A stretch of 64,000 bases of DNA from Beroe ovata (lineage: Eukaryota > Ctenophora > Nuda > Beroida > Beroidae): NCBI GenBank assembly GCA_946803715.1, contig CAMPET010000278.1, forward strand, positions 762 through 64,761, written 5' to 3'. The notes beneath the pieces were generated by a model. The model was given only the letters and a program-made list of their open reading frames with translations. It was not told the origin of the DNA and did not search any database. The translations under genes and the position numbers were made by a program. Shown here in pieces: positions 11,940 to 22,397 of this stretch. How positions within the stretch are numbered: the stretch's first letter is position 1; each line of letters opens with the position of its first letter.

Positions 11940-14900
11940 ATGGCTCCCAAGAAAGGAAAGAAGAAGAAGTCCGGGAAGAAGAGGAAGAGCGCAAAGGGAC
12001 CGGCGATTATCGATGGAATCAGTACAGAAGAAATGAGCAAGGAGCAGCTCGAGCAACATATTCACAGACTCAGAGAAGGTTGGTTTATTTGTGAAACATA
12101 AATCTCAGTAATTGGGTTCTTTAACGCCCGAACCATGAGTCCACATATGAGACCCTCATTAAACTTTAACCGATCATCAGATCAGAAACTTGTTTGTCCC
12201 ATTTCGATGCAAGTATGTCGCATACCCATGTATTTCTGGACGCTGAATCGATTCCCGATCGAATTTTGGCCCTATCTTCCTTTCATGCCGCGTTGTTTGT
12301 CATGTGTCTTCTAAAGTAACATTTGGGAAGAAATTAGAATTTTCCTCGATTCATGCTCCAAAATTCCTTCGGGTTTGAATTCTACGTCAAAAGATAGGCT
12401 AGGAGCACTTATTCCTAGTATGCCTGCTGTAAAAAAGTTTTTGGTATCGGTGTGTCTCATTCATTTTCGCGTTTTTGTTGTGTTTGCATCCCACAGGTTT
12501 GAAATCGTCATTTGGGCTTGGTTTCACGGCGAGTATGAACTATACATGATCGAAACGAGGGTCGATATTTGTAGTGTGATAGTAAGAGCGATGATTTGGT
12601 GGAAAATTAGCCTCGTAAGTGTCTTTAAAGTAGTCATTAAAGACCTTCAAAAACGAGGTATAAAAGTGTGGAGTCACTCACTTCATTTTCTAACGATACT
12701 CAGATCGGGAATTCGAAGAAATTTTTTTGTCCCACATTCAAGCAAATACTATGGATTCCCAGGTATTTTTAGACGCTGAATCGATTCCCGATCGAATTTT
12801 GGCCCTATCTTGTTACCCTGAGGAGTGGTATATCATGTGACTCAGAAATTCATGTCTCAGAAGAAATAAGAATTTTCATCAATTTCCCAATCAGCTAGCT
12901 CTCTAATTCTTTCAGATTCGAACTCTACGTCAAAAAATAGGCCAGAAACATTACTTTTCAGTATGTCACGTGCAAAACTGATTTTGGCCTATTTGTGCGT
13001 CCCACTGATTTTCGCGTTTTTGTAGTGTTTGCTTCCCAGGGGAGAGAAATCGTCATTTGGGCGTGGTTTAACGGCGAGTGTGAACTATACATGATCGAAA
13101 CGAGGGTCGATATTTGTAGTGTGATAGTGAGAAAGATGATTTGGTGGAAAATTAGCGTCGTAAGTTTCTTTAAAGTAGTCATTAAAAACCTTCAAAAACG
13201 AGGTATAAAAGTGTGGAGTCACTCACTTCATTTTCTAACGATACTCAGATCGGGAATTCGAAGAAATTTTTTTGTCCCACATTCAAGCAAATACTATGGA
13301 TTCCCAGGTATTTTTAGACGCTGAATCGATTCCCGATCGAATTTTGGCCCTATCTTGTTACCCTGAGGAGTGGTATATCATGTGACTCAGAAATTCATGT
13401 CTCAGAAGAAATAAGAATTTTCATCAATTTCCCAATCAGCTAGCTCTCTAATTCTTTCAGATTCGAACTCTACGTCAAAAAATAGGCCAGAAACATTACG
13501 TTTCAGTATGTCACGTGCAAAACTGATTTTGGCCTATTTGTGCGTCCCACTGATTTTCGCGTTTTTGTAGTGTTTGCTTCCCAGGGGAGAGAAATCGTCA
13601 TTTGGGCGTGGTTTAACGGCGAGTGTGAACTATACATGATCGAAACGAGGGTCGATATTTGTAGTGTGATAGTGAGAAAGATGATTTGGTGGAAAATTAG
13701 CGTCGTAAGTTTCTTTAAAGTAGTCATTAAAAACCTTCAAAAACGAGGTATAAAAGTGTGGAGTCACTCACTTCATTTTCTAACGATACTCAGATCGGGA
13801 ATTCGAAGAAATTTTTTTGTCCCACATTCAAGCAAATACTATGGATTCCCAGGTATTTTTAGACGCTGAATCGATTCCCGATCGAATTTTGGCCCTATCT
13901 TGTTACCCTGAGGAGTGGTATATCATGTGACTCAGAAATTCATGTCTCAGAAGAAATAAGAATTTTCATCAATTTCCCAATCAGCTAGCTCTCTAATTCT
14001 TTCAGATTCGAATTCTACGTCAAAAAATAGGCCAGAAACATTACGTTTCAGTATGTCACGTGCAAAACTGATTTTGGCCTATTTGTGCGTCCCACTGATT
14101 TTCGCGTTTTTGTACTGTTTGCTTCCCAAGGGAGAGAAATCGTCATTTGGGCGTAGTTTCACGGCGAGTATGAACTATACATGATCAAAACGAGGGTCGA
14201 TATTTGTAGTGTGATAGTAGGAGAGATGATTTGGTGGAAAATAAGCGTCGTAAGTGTCTTTAAAGTAGTCATAAGAGACCTTCAAAAACGAGGCACAAAA
14301 GTGTGGAGTCACTCACTTCATTTTCTAACGATACTCAGATCGGGAATTCGAAAAAAAAATTTTGCCCAACTTTCAAACATATAACATGGATTCCCTGGTA
14401 TTTTTGAACGCTGAATCGATTCCCGATCGAATTTTGGCCCTAACTTGTTTTTGAACAGTGGTCAATGGTCATGATAGGTAAAACAACGTGGGTACCTATA
14501 TGCTTTAGAAGTTAAGAAAAAGTAAAACTTGAACATCTAAGACTAAAGAAGCTAAGCAGCAATCGATAGGAATACCACTCAATCCACTTTCATCGGAACC
14601 ATAATGTGTAACCACGACAATCGCCCTATCTCGCTCCCCACGGCATGCGACTTCGATCATAACATTTGAAAAGAAATTAGAATTTTCTTCGATATCCCGA
14701 TTTGTGATTTCGATATCCCGATTTGTGAAATGGATTGATTTAGTAAAATGCTCATAATGGATCCACTTTGCCGAATATGTCCAATGCACTTGTCAATTGG
14801 ACACACTGTGACCATTGTGTCCATTGATCAATATATGCCCATTGTGTCCATTAGACTAAGATACCAGCTTGATGTCCATCAACAAGGGCGGATTTGTTGC

Positions 14901-17212
14901 ACAAATTGTGGCCATTGTGTCCACTGGTGTACATTGGACAAAAATATCAAATTTTCATACTGAGCGGAATGACTAATGGACGTCTGATGGACGTGCATTA
15001 GACATTTCCTTATTGATGGACACAATGGACACATCTACAAATCTTATGACCCTTTCACCAAAGAATCAAATGATGAAGGACTTGATTTCCTCATAAAGTC
15101 CATGTTATATTTCAGAAATGGAGCGTGAAAGGGAAGAAAGGAACTATTTCCAACTCGAGAGAGACAAGATTAATACTTTCTGGGAGATAACCAAGAGACA
15201 GCATGACGAATCCAAAGCTCTACTGAGGAATAAGGACAGAGAAATGGAAGACATGGAAGAAAGGCACCAAGTTGAGATCAAGGTAAAAGATAATTTGCCA
15301 ATTCTGAGGTACGGTCACAATCATAACAATAAATGTCTTCATTTTTGCGCACGCGCGAATCATTTACTGATGAACAAAGCCAAGATTTCTTGCGCGCACG
15401 AGGGCTCTTGTTTGGAAAGTTTTCGCTTTATGCCAAGGTTACTATGGTAATATTTTGTCAAAAACTACATCTAAATTGGTTTCCTATCAGGTTTACAAGC
15501 AAAAAGTCAAGCATTTGTTGTATGAACATCAGAATAACATAACTGAGCTCAAAGCTGATGGTAAGATTATCATGTTTACTGCTTCGTGACAAGATTGAGT
15601 TGACGCTAATTGGCACAAGTTCGATGACCGATGACAAACTTCAACCATACACTCTCAGGAACACTGACATTAAAACTGGAGCAAGATGAGCACCGGGGTA
15701 GTGAAGCAGAATTGAGGAAGGATAAGAGAAGTTTGAAAATCCAGCTCAAGGAATTGGAGCTCAGTCACGAGGACGTTATCAAGAATCTCAAGAAGGTAGT
15801 TAGCTGTCAGTCGACTTATAACCAGCAAGTTGATCATGGATATGTGAGAGGGAGGATTTGATCTTGAAATAACTTTTTCTCCCTAGCAACATGACGAAGC
15901 GATCACTGCGTTGCGGCAAGACAGCGAGCGGCATGCTAAGGAACTCCAAGCCAAGTATGAGAAAAAGATGAAAGTTCTGAGAGAAGAATTGGAACTGAGG
16001 CGTAAAACAGAAATCCACGAAATTGAAGAGGTTTGTTTGAGAGTACATCTTTGCTTATCTTGCATTCACACCGATTTCTATCGACACTTTACCATAACTG
16101 TATAACTTTGCAGAGGAAGAATGGTCAGATAAACACACTTATGAAGAATCATGAGAAGGCATTCAGTGACATCAAGAACTACTACAACGACATCACTCTC
16201 AACAACCTTGCCCTCATCAACTCACTGAAAGAACAGGTGGAGGAAATGAAGAAGAAAGAAGAGAGAAACGAGAAGCAAATGTCAGAAATCCAGGCTGAAA
16301 ACAAGCGGCTCAAAGAACCACTCGAGAAGGCGAAGGCTGAGGTGGCTGAACTCAAGAAACAGTTGGCTAACTATCAGAAAGACAAACAGAGCTTACAGAG
16401 TGCTAAAGCGAGGCTGAAGGTTCAAGAGCAGGACCTGAAAGCACTGAACTGGGAACATGAAGTCCTTGAACAACGGTTCAAACAGGTAATGAATTCATTC
16501 ATACAAATTTTCTGGATGCCGTGATACCAAACACTGAAGATATTGACCCCTCCTTTGTTCCAGGTACAGCAAGAAAGGGATGATCTGTACAACAAGTTTG
16601 TGAGTGCTATCCATGAAGTGCAGCAGAAGACAGGTTTCAAGAATCTGCTGTTGGAGAAGAAGCTTCTTGCGCTGGCAGATGTTCTAGAGAAGAAAGAAGC
16701 TCAACTCAACGAGGTATTTTCACGTTCTTTCCCCACTCTACGATTAGACCTTATCAGAACCTAATTTGTACATCATAAAGTATAAACTTTCCCTATAGTC
16801 AATACCCTTGTCTTTCCAGGTCTTGTCAGCCAGCAACCTTGACGCCACGGCCCTCACTGTCGTAACTCGTAAACTGGAGGATGTGTTGGATAGCAAGAAT
16901 AGCGCTATCAAGGATCTCCAATATGAACTCGCACGGGTCTGCAAGGTAAGTGACCTGATAGTTATACGCTCAAATAAAACGTTATTTTCCACTAGAATAT
17001 CACGTTTGACATTTTTAGTTCATATTTGAAGTCATTTTTCCTGACAATATGTCTGTTTGCAGGCTCATAACGACTTGATGAGGACGTACGAAGCTAAACT
17101 GAGCATGTTCGGAATCCCAACGGAGGAGTTGGGATTCAGGCCTCTTGAAAGTACTGTGGGTGGTCAACCGCTTGGTCAGGGCCCGGCTGGTTTAGTCGCA
17201 GCCCCCAACTAG
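11940..17212 (+). CDS. DRC4: Dynein regulatory complex subunit 4 (GAS8)
   Basis: Nine exons: 11940-12078, 15116-15282, 15491-15560, 15659-15795, 15887-16030, 16114-16485, 16564-16713, 16820-16945, 17063-17212; 1455 bases, 484 aa, against 478 for human GAS8. It begins [14 protein letters not shown] and is almost entirely coiled coil. Diagnostic blocks are [75 protein letters not shown] and the C-terminal [20 protein letters not shown]4 is a core subunit of the nexin-dynein regulatory complex that links outer doublet microtubules and controls beating, so the organism should build motile cilia or flagella. Intron 1 is 3.0 kb, about thirty times the others, because it houses a satellite array. 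Confidence 0.97.
12176..14452. repeat. 545-base tandem repeat array (about four copies) in DRC4 intron 1
   Basis: Equivalent landmarks (ATTTTCGCGTTTTTG) fall at 12463, 13008, 13553 and 14098, exactly 545 bases apart. Copies 2 and 3 are almost identical; 1 and 4 are diverged. Each unit carries a conserved block GACGCTGAATCGATTCCC followed by GATCGAATTTTGGCC. Open frames of 109 codons in the copies are identical by duplication and resemble no protein known to me. Related copies lie in NIPBL and SLC35A introns. Confidence 0.95.
14780..15030. repeat. degenerate 'ATTGTGTCCATT' repeats
   Basis: Many scattered copies of ATTGTGTCCATT or its reverse complement in the last part of DRC4 intron 1. Just upstream, a 19-base unit containing CGATATCCCGATTTGTGA is duplicated at about 14690-14728. 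Confidence 0.6.
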
Positions 17213-18718
17213 ATAAACGATTTGTCCTATAGCCGTGTGATATTTGGAACTCAATCGTCTGAAATAATGCTGCTCCTGAGGAGCACGATCTATGGAATTT
17301 GTTTACACTTAGAGAGACAGAGAGTAATGACTTTATCTCAACGACCGAGACTTAACAGCCTATCAGGCAGTATGCTCTTTTGCACTTTTGCAGGGCGTCT
17401 ACAGGACCTACACTGAACACTCAGTGATGTCGCGAATAGATTTCATTTGTACCAATGCAATAAGCCAGGCCAGGCGTAATAATAATGTGGGAATTGTAGG
17501 ATCTTCATGGATGATACCCAACAACTGATATAGCAGAGATTCATACGCCTGAATCAGTGCATTATTGCAGTGTGTACTCAGTACTGTCATCAGTCATGTC
17601 ATGTGATATGTTGATATTATGACATACAATTACATGATATCTGATCTGAAGTCATGGCCACAAATTCAGAATCTGTTCCCGCGCTGCGTCGCGTGACCCA
17701 AATACTCCGCGCGTCTTGTCAGATTTCATCTGACCTCAGTTTCTCGCGCGCGCGGCGCGCGCGCCTTCATCGAAGGCCGAAACTTGTCTGGCGATGCAAG
17801 ACCGCTGATGCAAGCCGCGAAGCGGCTTGCGTCAGCAAGCCTGAGAATAAGTTTGCGCCGCGCGCGCGCAAAACGAAATAATTCTCGACAGGGTCTATCA
17901 TCGATCGACAAATGTGTGCGCGACACGCCTGTTTTTTTGCGACATACGGAATATTTGGGTCACGCAGCGCGGGAACACGANAAGGTTAGGGTTAAAGTTA
18001 GGTTAGCATAAAAGCTGGCAGGCGCGTCGCAAGTACCGTCGTGCGCGGATTCAAACGAGGCAGAATAGCAGCTGCGATATTACAATGTCATGCGACACAT
18101 ATGATGTAATGTAGGTGCGCTGTACACTGTAACTGCGCGGACGCGTTTTGAATAACTGTGTATGCTCCGCGCCTGTTTTTTTGCGACATACGGAATATTT
18201 GGGTCACGCAGCGCGAGAACACGAGTGATAAGCATGTATATTGTCTTATTTTTAATCCATTACACCGAAGTTCAAAGTAATAAAAGCTTAATTATTGTGC
18301 ATTTGAGGCAACCATTGATTAATATTGCTATTGTATAGCCTTCTTGTTTAGTTATTACTCATTGGCTACTTACCTTGATAATCTGATATGACTTTTCGAG
18401 ATTGGCATTGAATATTTGGATTAATCTTCTGTCAAAATCACTCTTTGTTGTTATACTTTAATCTTAATATTCTGCTTGTATGAACTGTTTTGAAATATTC
18501 ATTGCCAGAGAAGTTGCCAGTAGTATTGACCAACGTAGTTGAAGAAATTTTAGCTGATGAATTTTTCCCATCATAACTTTACCATCATCTAAGCACAAAA
18601 ATTGTAGCAATTTCATATTCCTTACAGTATTAGGCATTTCCATTTATATTAATTCTTAAGTCAGCTCATATCCATAATAAATAGGAAGTCTCAGTGAAGC
18701 TTGTCGAGCAGAGAGATC
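17213..18718. other. intergenic region between DRC4 and SNU13
   Basis: No gene seen. 17213-17660 is ordinary sequence with no support for coding. 17680-18230 is CpG-rich repeat (listed separately). 18231-18718 is AT-rich and should hold the SNU13 promoter. Confidence 0.6.
17675..18230. mobile_element. GC-rich dispersed repeat element (copy 1) with telomere-like edge
   Basis: Contains CGCGCGCG tracts and the motif AATATTTGGGTCACGCAGCGCG at two places (about 17949 and 18189). Segments 17783-17905 and 17985-18085 are near-identical to the reverse complement of 41507-41585 and 42385-42465, so this is one dispersed family in two orientations. Around the n at 17981 lies AAGGTTAGGGTTAAAGTTAGG, a degenerate TTAGGG tract, matching the longer tract in the other copy. 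No coding capacity or clear termini were found, so the element class is unknown. Confidence 0.65.
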
Positions 18719-19294
18719 ATGATGGCAACAGATGAAGCAGTGAACCCCAGAGCTTATCCATTGGCTGATGCCACTCTAACCAGCCAGGTAAGCATGTAAA
18801 CTGCATGCAGGAAGAGATCAGCAATACTTGTCATTTTTTCCTTTGGGTTGAAAGCCAGGGATTAAATAGTAATTATGGAAATTTCAGATTCTTGATTTAG
18901 TTCAGCAGTCAGTTAATTACAAGCAGATCAAAAAGGGAGCTAATGAGTCTACAAAATGTTTGAACCGTGGTATAGCAGAGTTTGTAGTAATGGCTGCAGA
19001 TGCAAACCCTATTGAAATCCTCCTTCATATCCCCTTATTGTGTGAAGACAAAAACATCCCTTATGTATTTGTCAGAAGCAAACAGGCTCTTGGTAAGATA
19101 ACTTGTATTCAATATTGAATATTTGTTATCCAGGAGACTAACAAGGCAGTTCAAGTTATGGAAAATATTCTTCAGGTCGGGCATGTGGAGTTAGCAGAGC
19201 AGTTGTTGCAGCAACTGTGACCATAAATGAAGGGAGCCAGCTGAAGCCACAGATCCAAACTATTCATGGTGCCATAGAGAAACTCCTGATCTAA
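18719..19294 (+). CDS. SNU13: SNU13 / NHP2L1 (15.5K) kink-turn RNA-binding protein
   Basis: Three exons: 18719-18787, 18888-19092, 19176-19294 (130 aa if the first of two tandem ATGs is used, 129 with the second). It is a full-length L7Ae-family protein: [16 protein letters not shown], the RNA-contacting block [31 protein letters not shown], and the C-terminal [20 protein letters not shown]13 binds kink-turns in U4 snRNA and in box C/D snoRNAs, nucleating the U4/U6.U5 tri-snRNP and C/D snoRNPs in the nucleus. Length and sequence are typical of the family. It is separated from H6PD on the same strand by 319 bases. Confidence 0.97.
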
Positions 19295-19613
19295 TAACCT
19301 GATCAGTGGCAGTAGCCCCAAACAATTGAGACATGGCTGTTTTTAATAACCTGATTGATAATTTATTTATTTTTATTTTATCTTATCACATTTGTTGTTT
19401 TACTGACGTCTGACATACTCAACATTGATTGCTACTTGCATGTAGATTGAGGTGATATGAATTCAATTCAAATCAATTCAATTCATTAATGTCATCCTTT
19501 TGCAATTTCTTCTAAATGGAACAAATGACTAGAACAAAAATAACATAGTATACCAAGGGAAATTTATTCATAGAATGGAAAGTTATGATTTCTTTGGTTA
19601 AGTGCCATTCCCA

Positions 19614-22031
19614 ATGATGAAGCTCCTGTACTGTGCATTGTTAATTACACTTTCCCCATTGTCACTATGTGCAACGAAATTTGTGTTGGTTGGAAGTTTG
19701 GGAGACATTGCCAAAAAGTATCTCTGGGCTGCCATTTCAGAAAATGTCTCAAAGTTGGATTCAGACATAACCATCTATGGAGCTAGTCGTGGCTCTGAGG
19801 CAGAAGGGAGGCTAGCACTCAATAATATCCTTGACACTCTTCCTCAACATACGCATCCACTTGATGGGCTGGAGGAAAAGTTTGCATCTCTACTTCATTC
19901 TTTCCCTGGGGGTGAAGACCTCCTCTCCCAGAGCCAAAGGTCATTTTTTGGTTTATTTGACCAACTCGGTGTCACTGGATCAAGTTTATATGAAAAACTA
20001 AACACTTTGTTTGAGAGAGTTCCAAAGACTAGTACAGAGGTCAAATCAGACCTTGATGAAATTTTCAGAGCACTCAGTTCTAGCAGTGAAAACTTCTTGA
20101 AAGAAAGTCCTGGGAAGTTTTCAGAACTTGCAGCAGGAGTGAGTCAATTTGTTGCAAAATTTTCTGAAACTAGCTCTAAGTCTTCTGAAAGAATCATGTC
20201 AGAAATGTCTGTTTTCCTACGAAATAGTCAGAAACATATTTCAGGCTTAGCAGACAAGATGAAACAACTTAATTTCAATTCCAGACCATTTAAGGAGAGG
20301 GTTGAATACTTGCAGTTGAAGAGTGCATCTGATTATGAGGCTTTTTGTGAGAAAGTGGCCAATGATCATTTGATATTTTATCTTTCTATTCCCCCTTCTG
20401 CTTATACAAGTACTACAGGGCTTATCTCTAAGTTTTGCAGGAAAAATGGAAATAAAATCAGTGTTGCTTATGAGAAACCATTCGGCTATGACTTTAAATC
20501 ATCCGAGGAGTTATTTTCATCATTAGATAGATTGATAGGTAAGCAGAATATTTTTCTCATCGACCATTACATAGGAAAGTCTATATCTCAGCAAATCATA
20601 TCGGTAAGGAAAGCAAACCCAGCACTTGAATCCATCCTCAATAAAAACCATGTTTCAAGTATCAGAGTGAATCTTCTTGAAGAGGCCGACTGTCTTGGCC
20701 GAGTTGGATATTATGATAAGAGTGGTGTTTTCCGTGACATGTTACAGAACCATGCTACTGAGCTCCTTGCTTTGGTAATGGCCGATTTACGATCAGATTT
20801 CAGTAGTGCTAAGATTGAGTTGCTAAATTCTTTAACCAAACCAAGCAAACATCAAACTGTAGTTGCTCAGTATGATGGCTATGTTGAGCATGTTGGACAT
20901 TCCACTTCCACCCCGACCTTTGCCTCAGTTCTCTTTTCATCCTCCCTACAAAGGTGGTTAGGTGTTCCCATCATACTTACCTCAGGCAAATCTCAACACA
21001 GCGACCAAAAATCTGTCATTGTGACCTTTACTGACGGTAACCAATTGTTATTTGATTACATATCATCAACTGTGACTTATCGAGGTCAGAGTCTATTGCC
21101 TGCTTCATTTACCGTTATTCAGAACAGTTACACTAACCTGATCAAGAACATCATCACGGGGAACAGAGAAATTCTACCTGATGCTCCATCAGTTCTGGCA
21201 TCCTGGCGTATCTGGGATGACGTGATCAGTCTCCCGCACAACACACTCGTACATGAAGCCCACAAGGACCTGCACGTTGAGCTTCATGGCAGATTTCTCA
21301 TTGCAAGCAATACTGTTCATGGAGAGGAAGATGATTCTGAGACTGGTATGAAATTCTTTAACAAAGCGTTGCTTGTGAGTGACCATGAGGAACATTTGTA
21401 TGAGCACATAGTACTCGATATGATCAGAGTGATCAATATGAAGGGGGATGATGAAACAGTCCACCTAGCTCTTAGTGGTGGTTCCACTGTACTTGGTGTT
21501 TACAAGTATTTAGTTTCTAATAGAGACAAGGTGGACTGGGTAAATGTGCATATTTGGCAGGTTGACGAGAGGTGTGATTGGAAGCATACAAATGCGGCTA
21601 ATTTGCAGTATTATCTCTTAGAGAGTATTGATGTGAGTCCTGATAACGTTCACTTGATGCCCGTTAATAGAGATGGTTGTGGAGATGTAGCCAAATATCA
21701 GGATGAATTTGACTCTGTGATAGGTGGAAAAAGGTTTGATTATGTGCTGCTAGGGCTAGGAACAGACGGTCATACAGCATCGCTTTTCTCCGATGGGGAC
21801 GTTCTGTCGACTTCGGCAGATTTCAGTATTGTCAGAGTTGAAAATGTGGTTTCACCCCACAGAATGACAGTGACATTTGACCAGATTAACCGGGCTGATT
21901 GGGTGTCCATATTAGTGACCGGTGTAGAGAAAAGAGACATCATTCAGAGCTTGAGAAATGGTGATCATTATCCAGTATCGCACGTTTCCAATGAACATTT
22001 GACTTGGTATATTGATGAAGTTCTTCTGTGA
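19614..22031 (+). CDS. H6PD: Hexose-6-phosphate dehydrogenase / 6-phosphogluconolactonase (ER lumenal, bifunctional)
   Basis: One uninterrupted exon, 805 aa from the first ATG (19614). An N-terminal signal peptide (MMKLLYCALLITLSPLSLCA) is followed by a G6PD domain: dinucleotide motif VGSLGDIAKKYLW near residue 24, YEKPFGYDF near 286, IDHYIGK near 316, GYYDKSGVFRDMLQNH after it. The second domain is 6-phosphogluconolactonase: ALSGGSTV near 619, VDERCDW near 650, LLGLGTDGHTASLF near 713. H6PD makes NADPH in the ER lumen and hydrolyses the lactone product. The feature is unusual in two ways: it lacks introns among heavily spliced neighbours, suggesting retroposition, and about 130 Ser-rich helical residues (about 85-215) replace the short segment normally following the first Rossmann strands. 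Confidence 0.93.
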   Translation: MMKLLYCALLITLSPLSLCATKFVLVGSLGDIAKKYLWAAISENVSKLDSDITIYGASRGSEAEGRLALNNILDTLPQHTHPLDGLEEKFASLLHSFPGGEDLLSQSQRSFFGLFDQLGVTGSSLYEKLNTLFERVPKTSTEVKSDLDEIFRALSSSSENFLKESPGKFSELAAGVSQFVAKFSETSSKSSERIMSEMSVFLRNSQKHISGLADKMKQLNFNSRPFKERVEYLQLKSASDYEAFCEKVANDHLIFYLSIPPSAYTSTTGLISKFCRKNGNKISVAYEKPFGYDFKSSEELFSSLDRLIGKQNIFLIDHYIGKSISQQIISVRKANPALESILNKNHVSSIRVNLLEEADCLGRVGYYDKSGVFRDMLQNHATELLALVMADLRSDFSSAKIELLNSLTKPSKHQTVVAQYDGYVEHVGHSTSTPTFASVLFSSSLQRWLGVPIILTSGKSQHSDQKSVIVTFTDGNQLLFDYISSTVTYRGQSLLPASFTVIQNSYTNLIKNIITGNREILPDAPSVLASWRIWDDVISLPHNTLVHEAHKDLHVELHGRFLIASNTVHGEEDDSETGMKFFNKALLVSDHEEHLYEHIVLDMIRVINMKGDDETVHLALSGGSTVLGVYKYLVSNRDKVDWVNVHIWQVDERCDWKHTNAANLQYYLLESIDVSPDNVHLMPVNRDGCGDVAKYQDEFDSVIGGKRFDYVLLGLGTDGHTASLFSDGDVLSTSADFSIVRVENVVSPHRMTVTFDQINRADWVSILVTGVEKRDIIQSLRNGDHYPVSHVSNEHLTWYIDEVLL

Positions 22032-22397
22032 TTGCTTATCGATGGATGTTAACTTTTCGTATCTCCAATAAATATTTATTTTACTGTCTTATGTTTGATT
22101 TCGTAACATGTTTTATTTAGTCCCTTTGTTAGTTTTGTCAACTTTCAGTGTATGATTTGTGCGATGTTTGTTTATCAGACGTTTTGTTTACATTATCAAT
22201 TTGGCGTTGATGTCATTTGTTGTTACAAACGGAGCCTGGACCGAAAGAACTACCAAATCTAGATTTAAAACTGATCACTACAGTAGAATTATACGTTACA
22301 ATTGACACAAAATCAATTTCATCCTGAATATAGTATCTCTGTGGAATTCCAAAATAATGACCACCACACTCCTACTACAGTAGTGTAATAAGATGTT
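22032..22397. other. intergenic spacer between H6PD and NIPBL
   Basis: AT-rich, no coding evidence; contains the H6PD 3' end and must contain the NIPBL promoter and 5' leader. Confidence 0.5.
22067..22072 (+). terminator. polyadenylation signal AATAAA of H6PD
   Basis: AATAAA 36 bases after the H6PD stop codon. Confidence 0.6.

Noticed and set aside
12995-13869. Identical 109-codon open frames repeated in the DRC4 intron
   Set aside because: They are carried by identical satellite units; the frame is not kept in diverged copies and no start context or homology supports translation.
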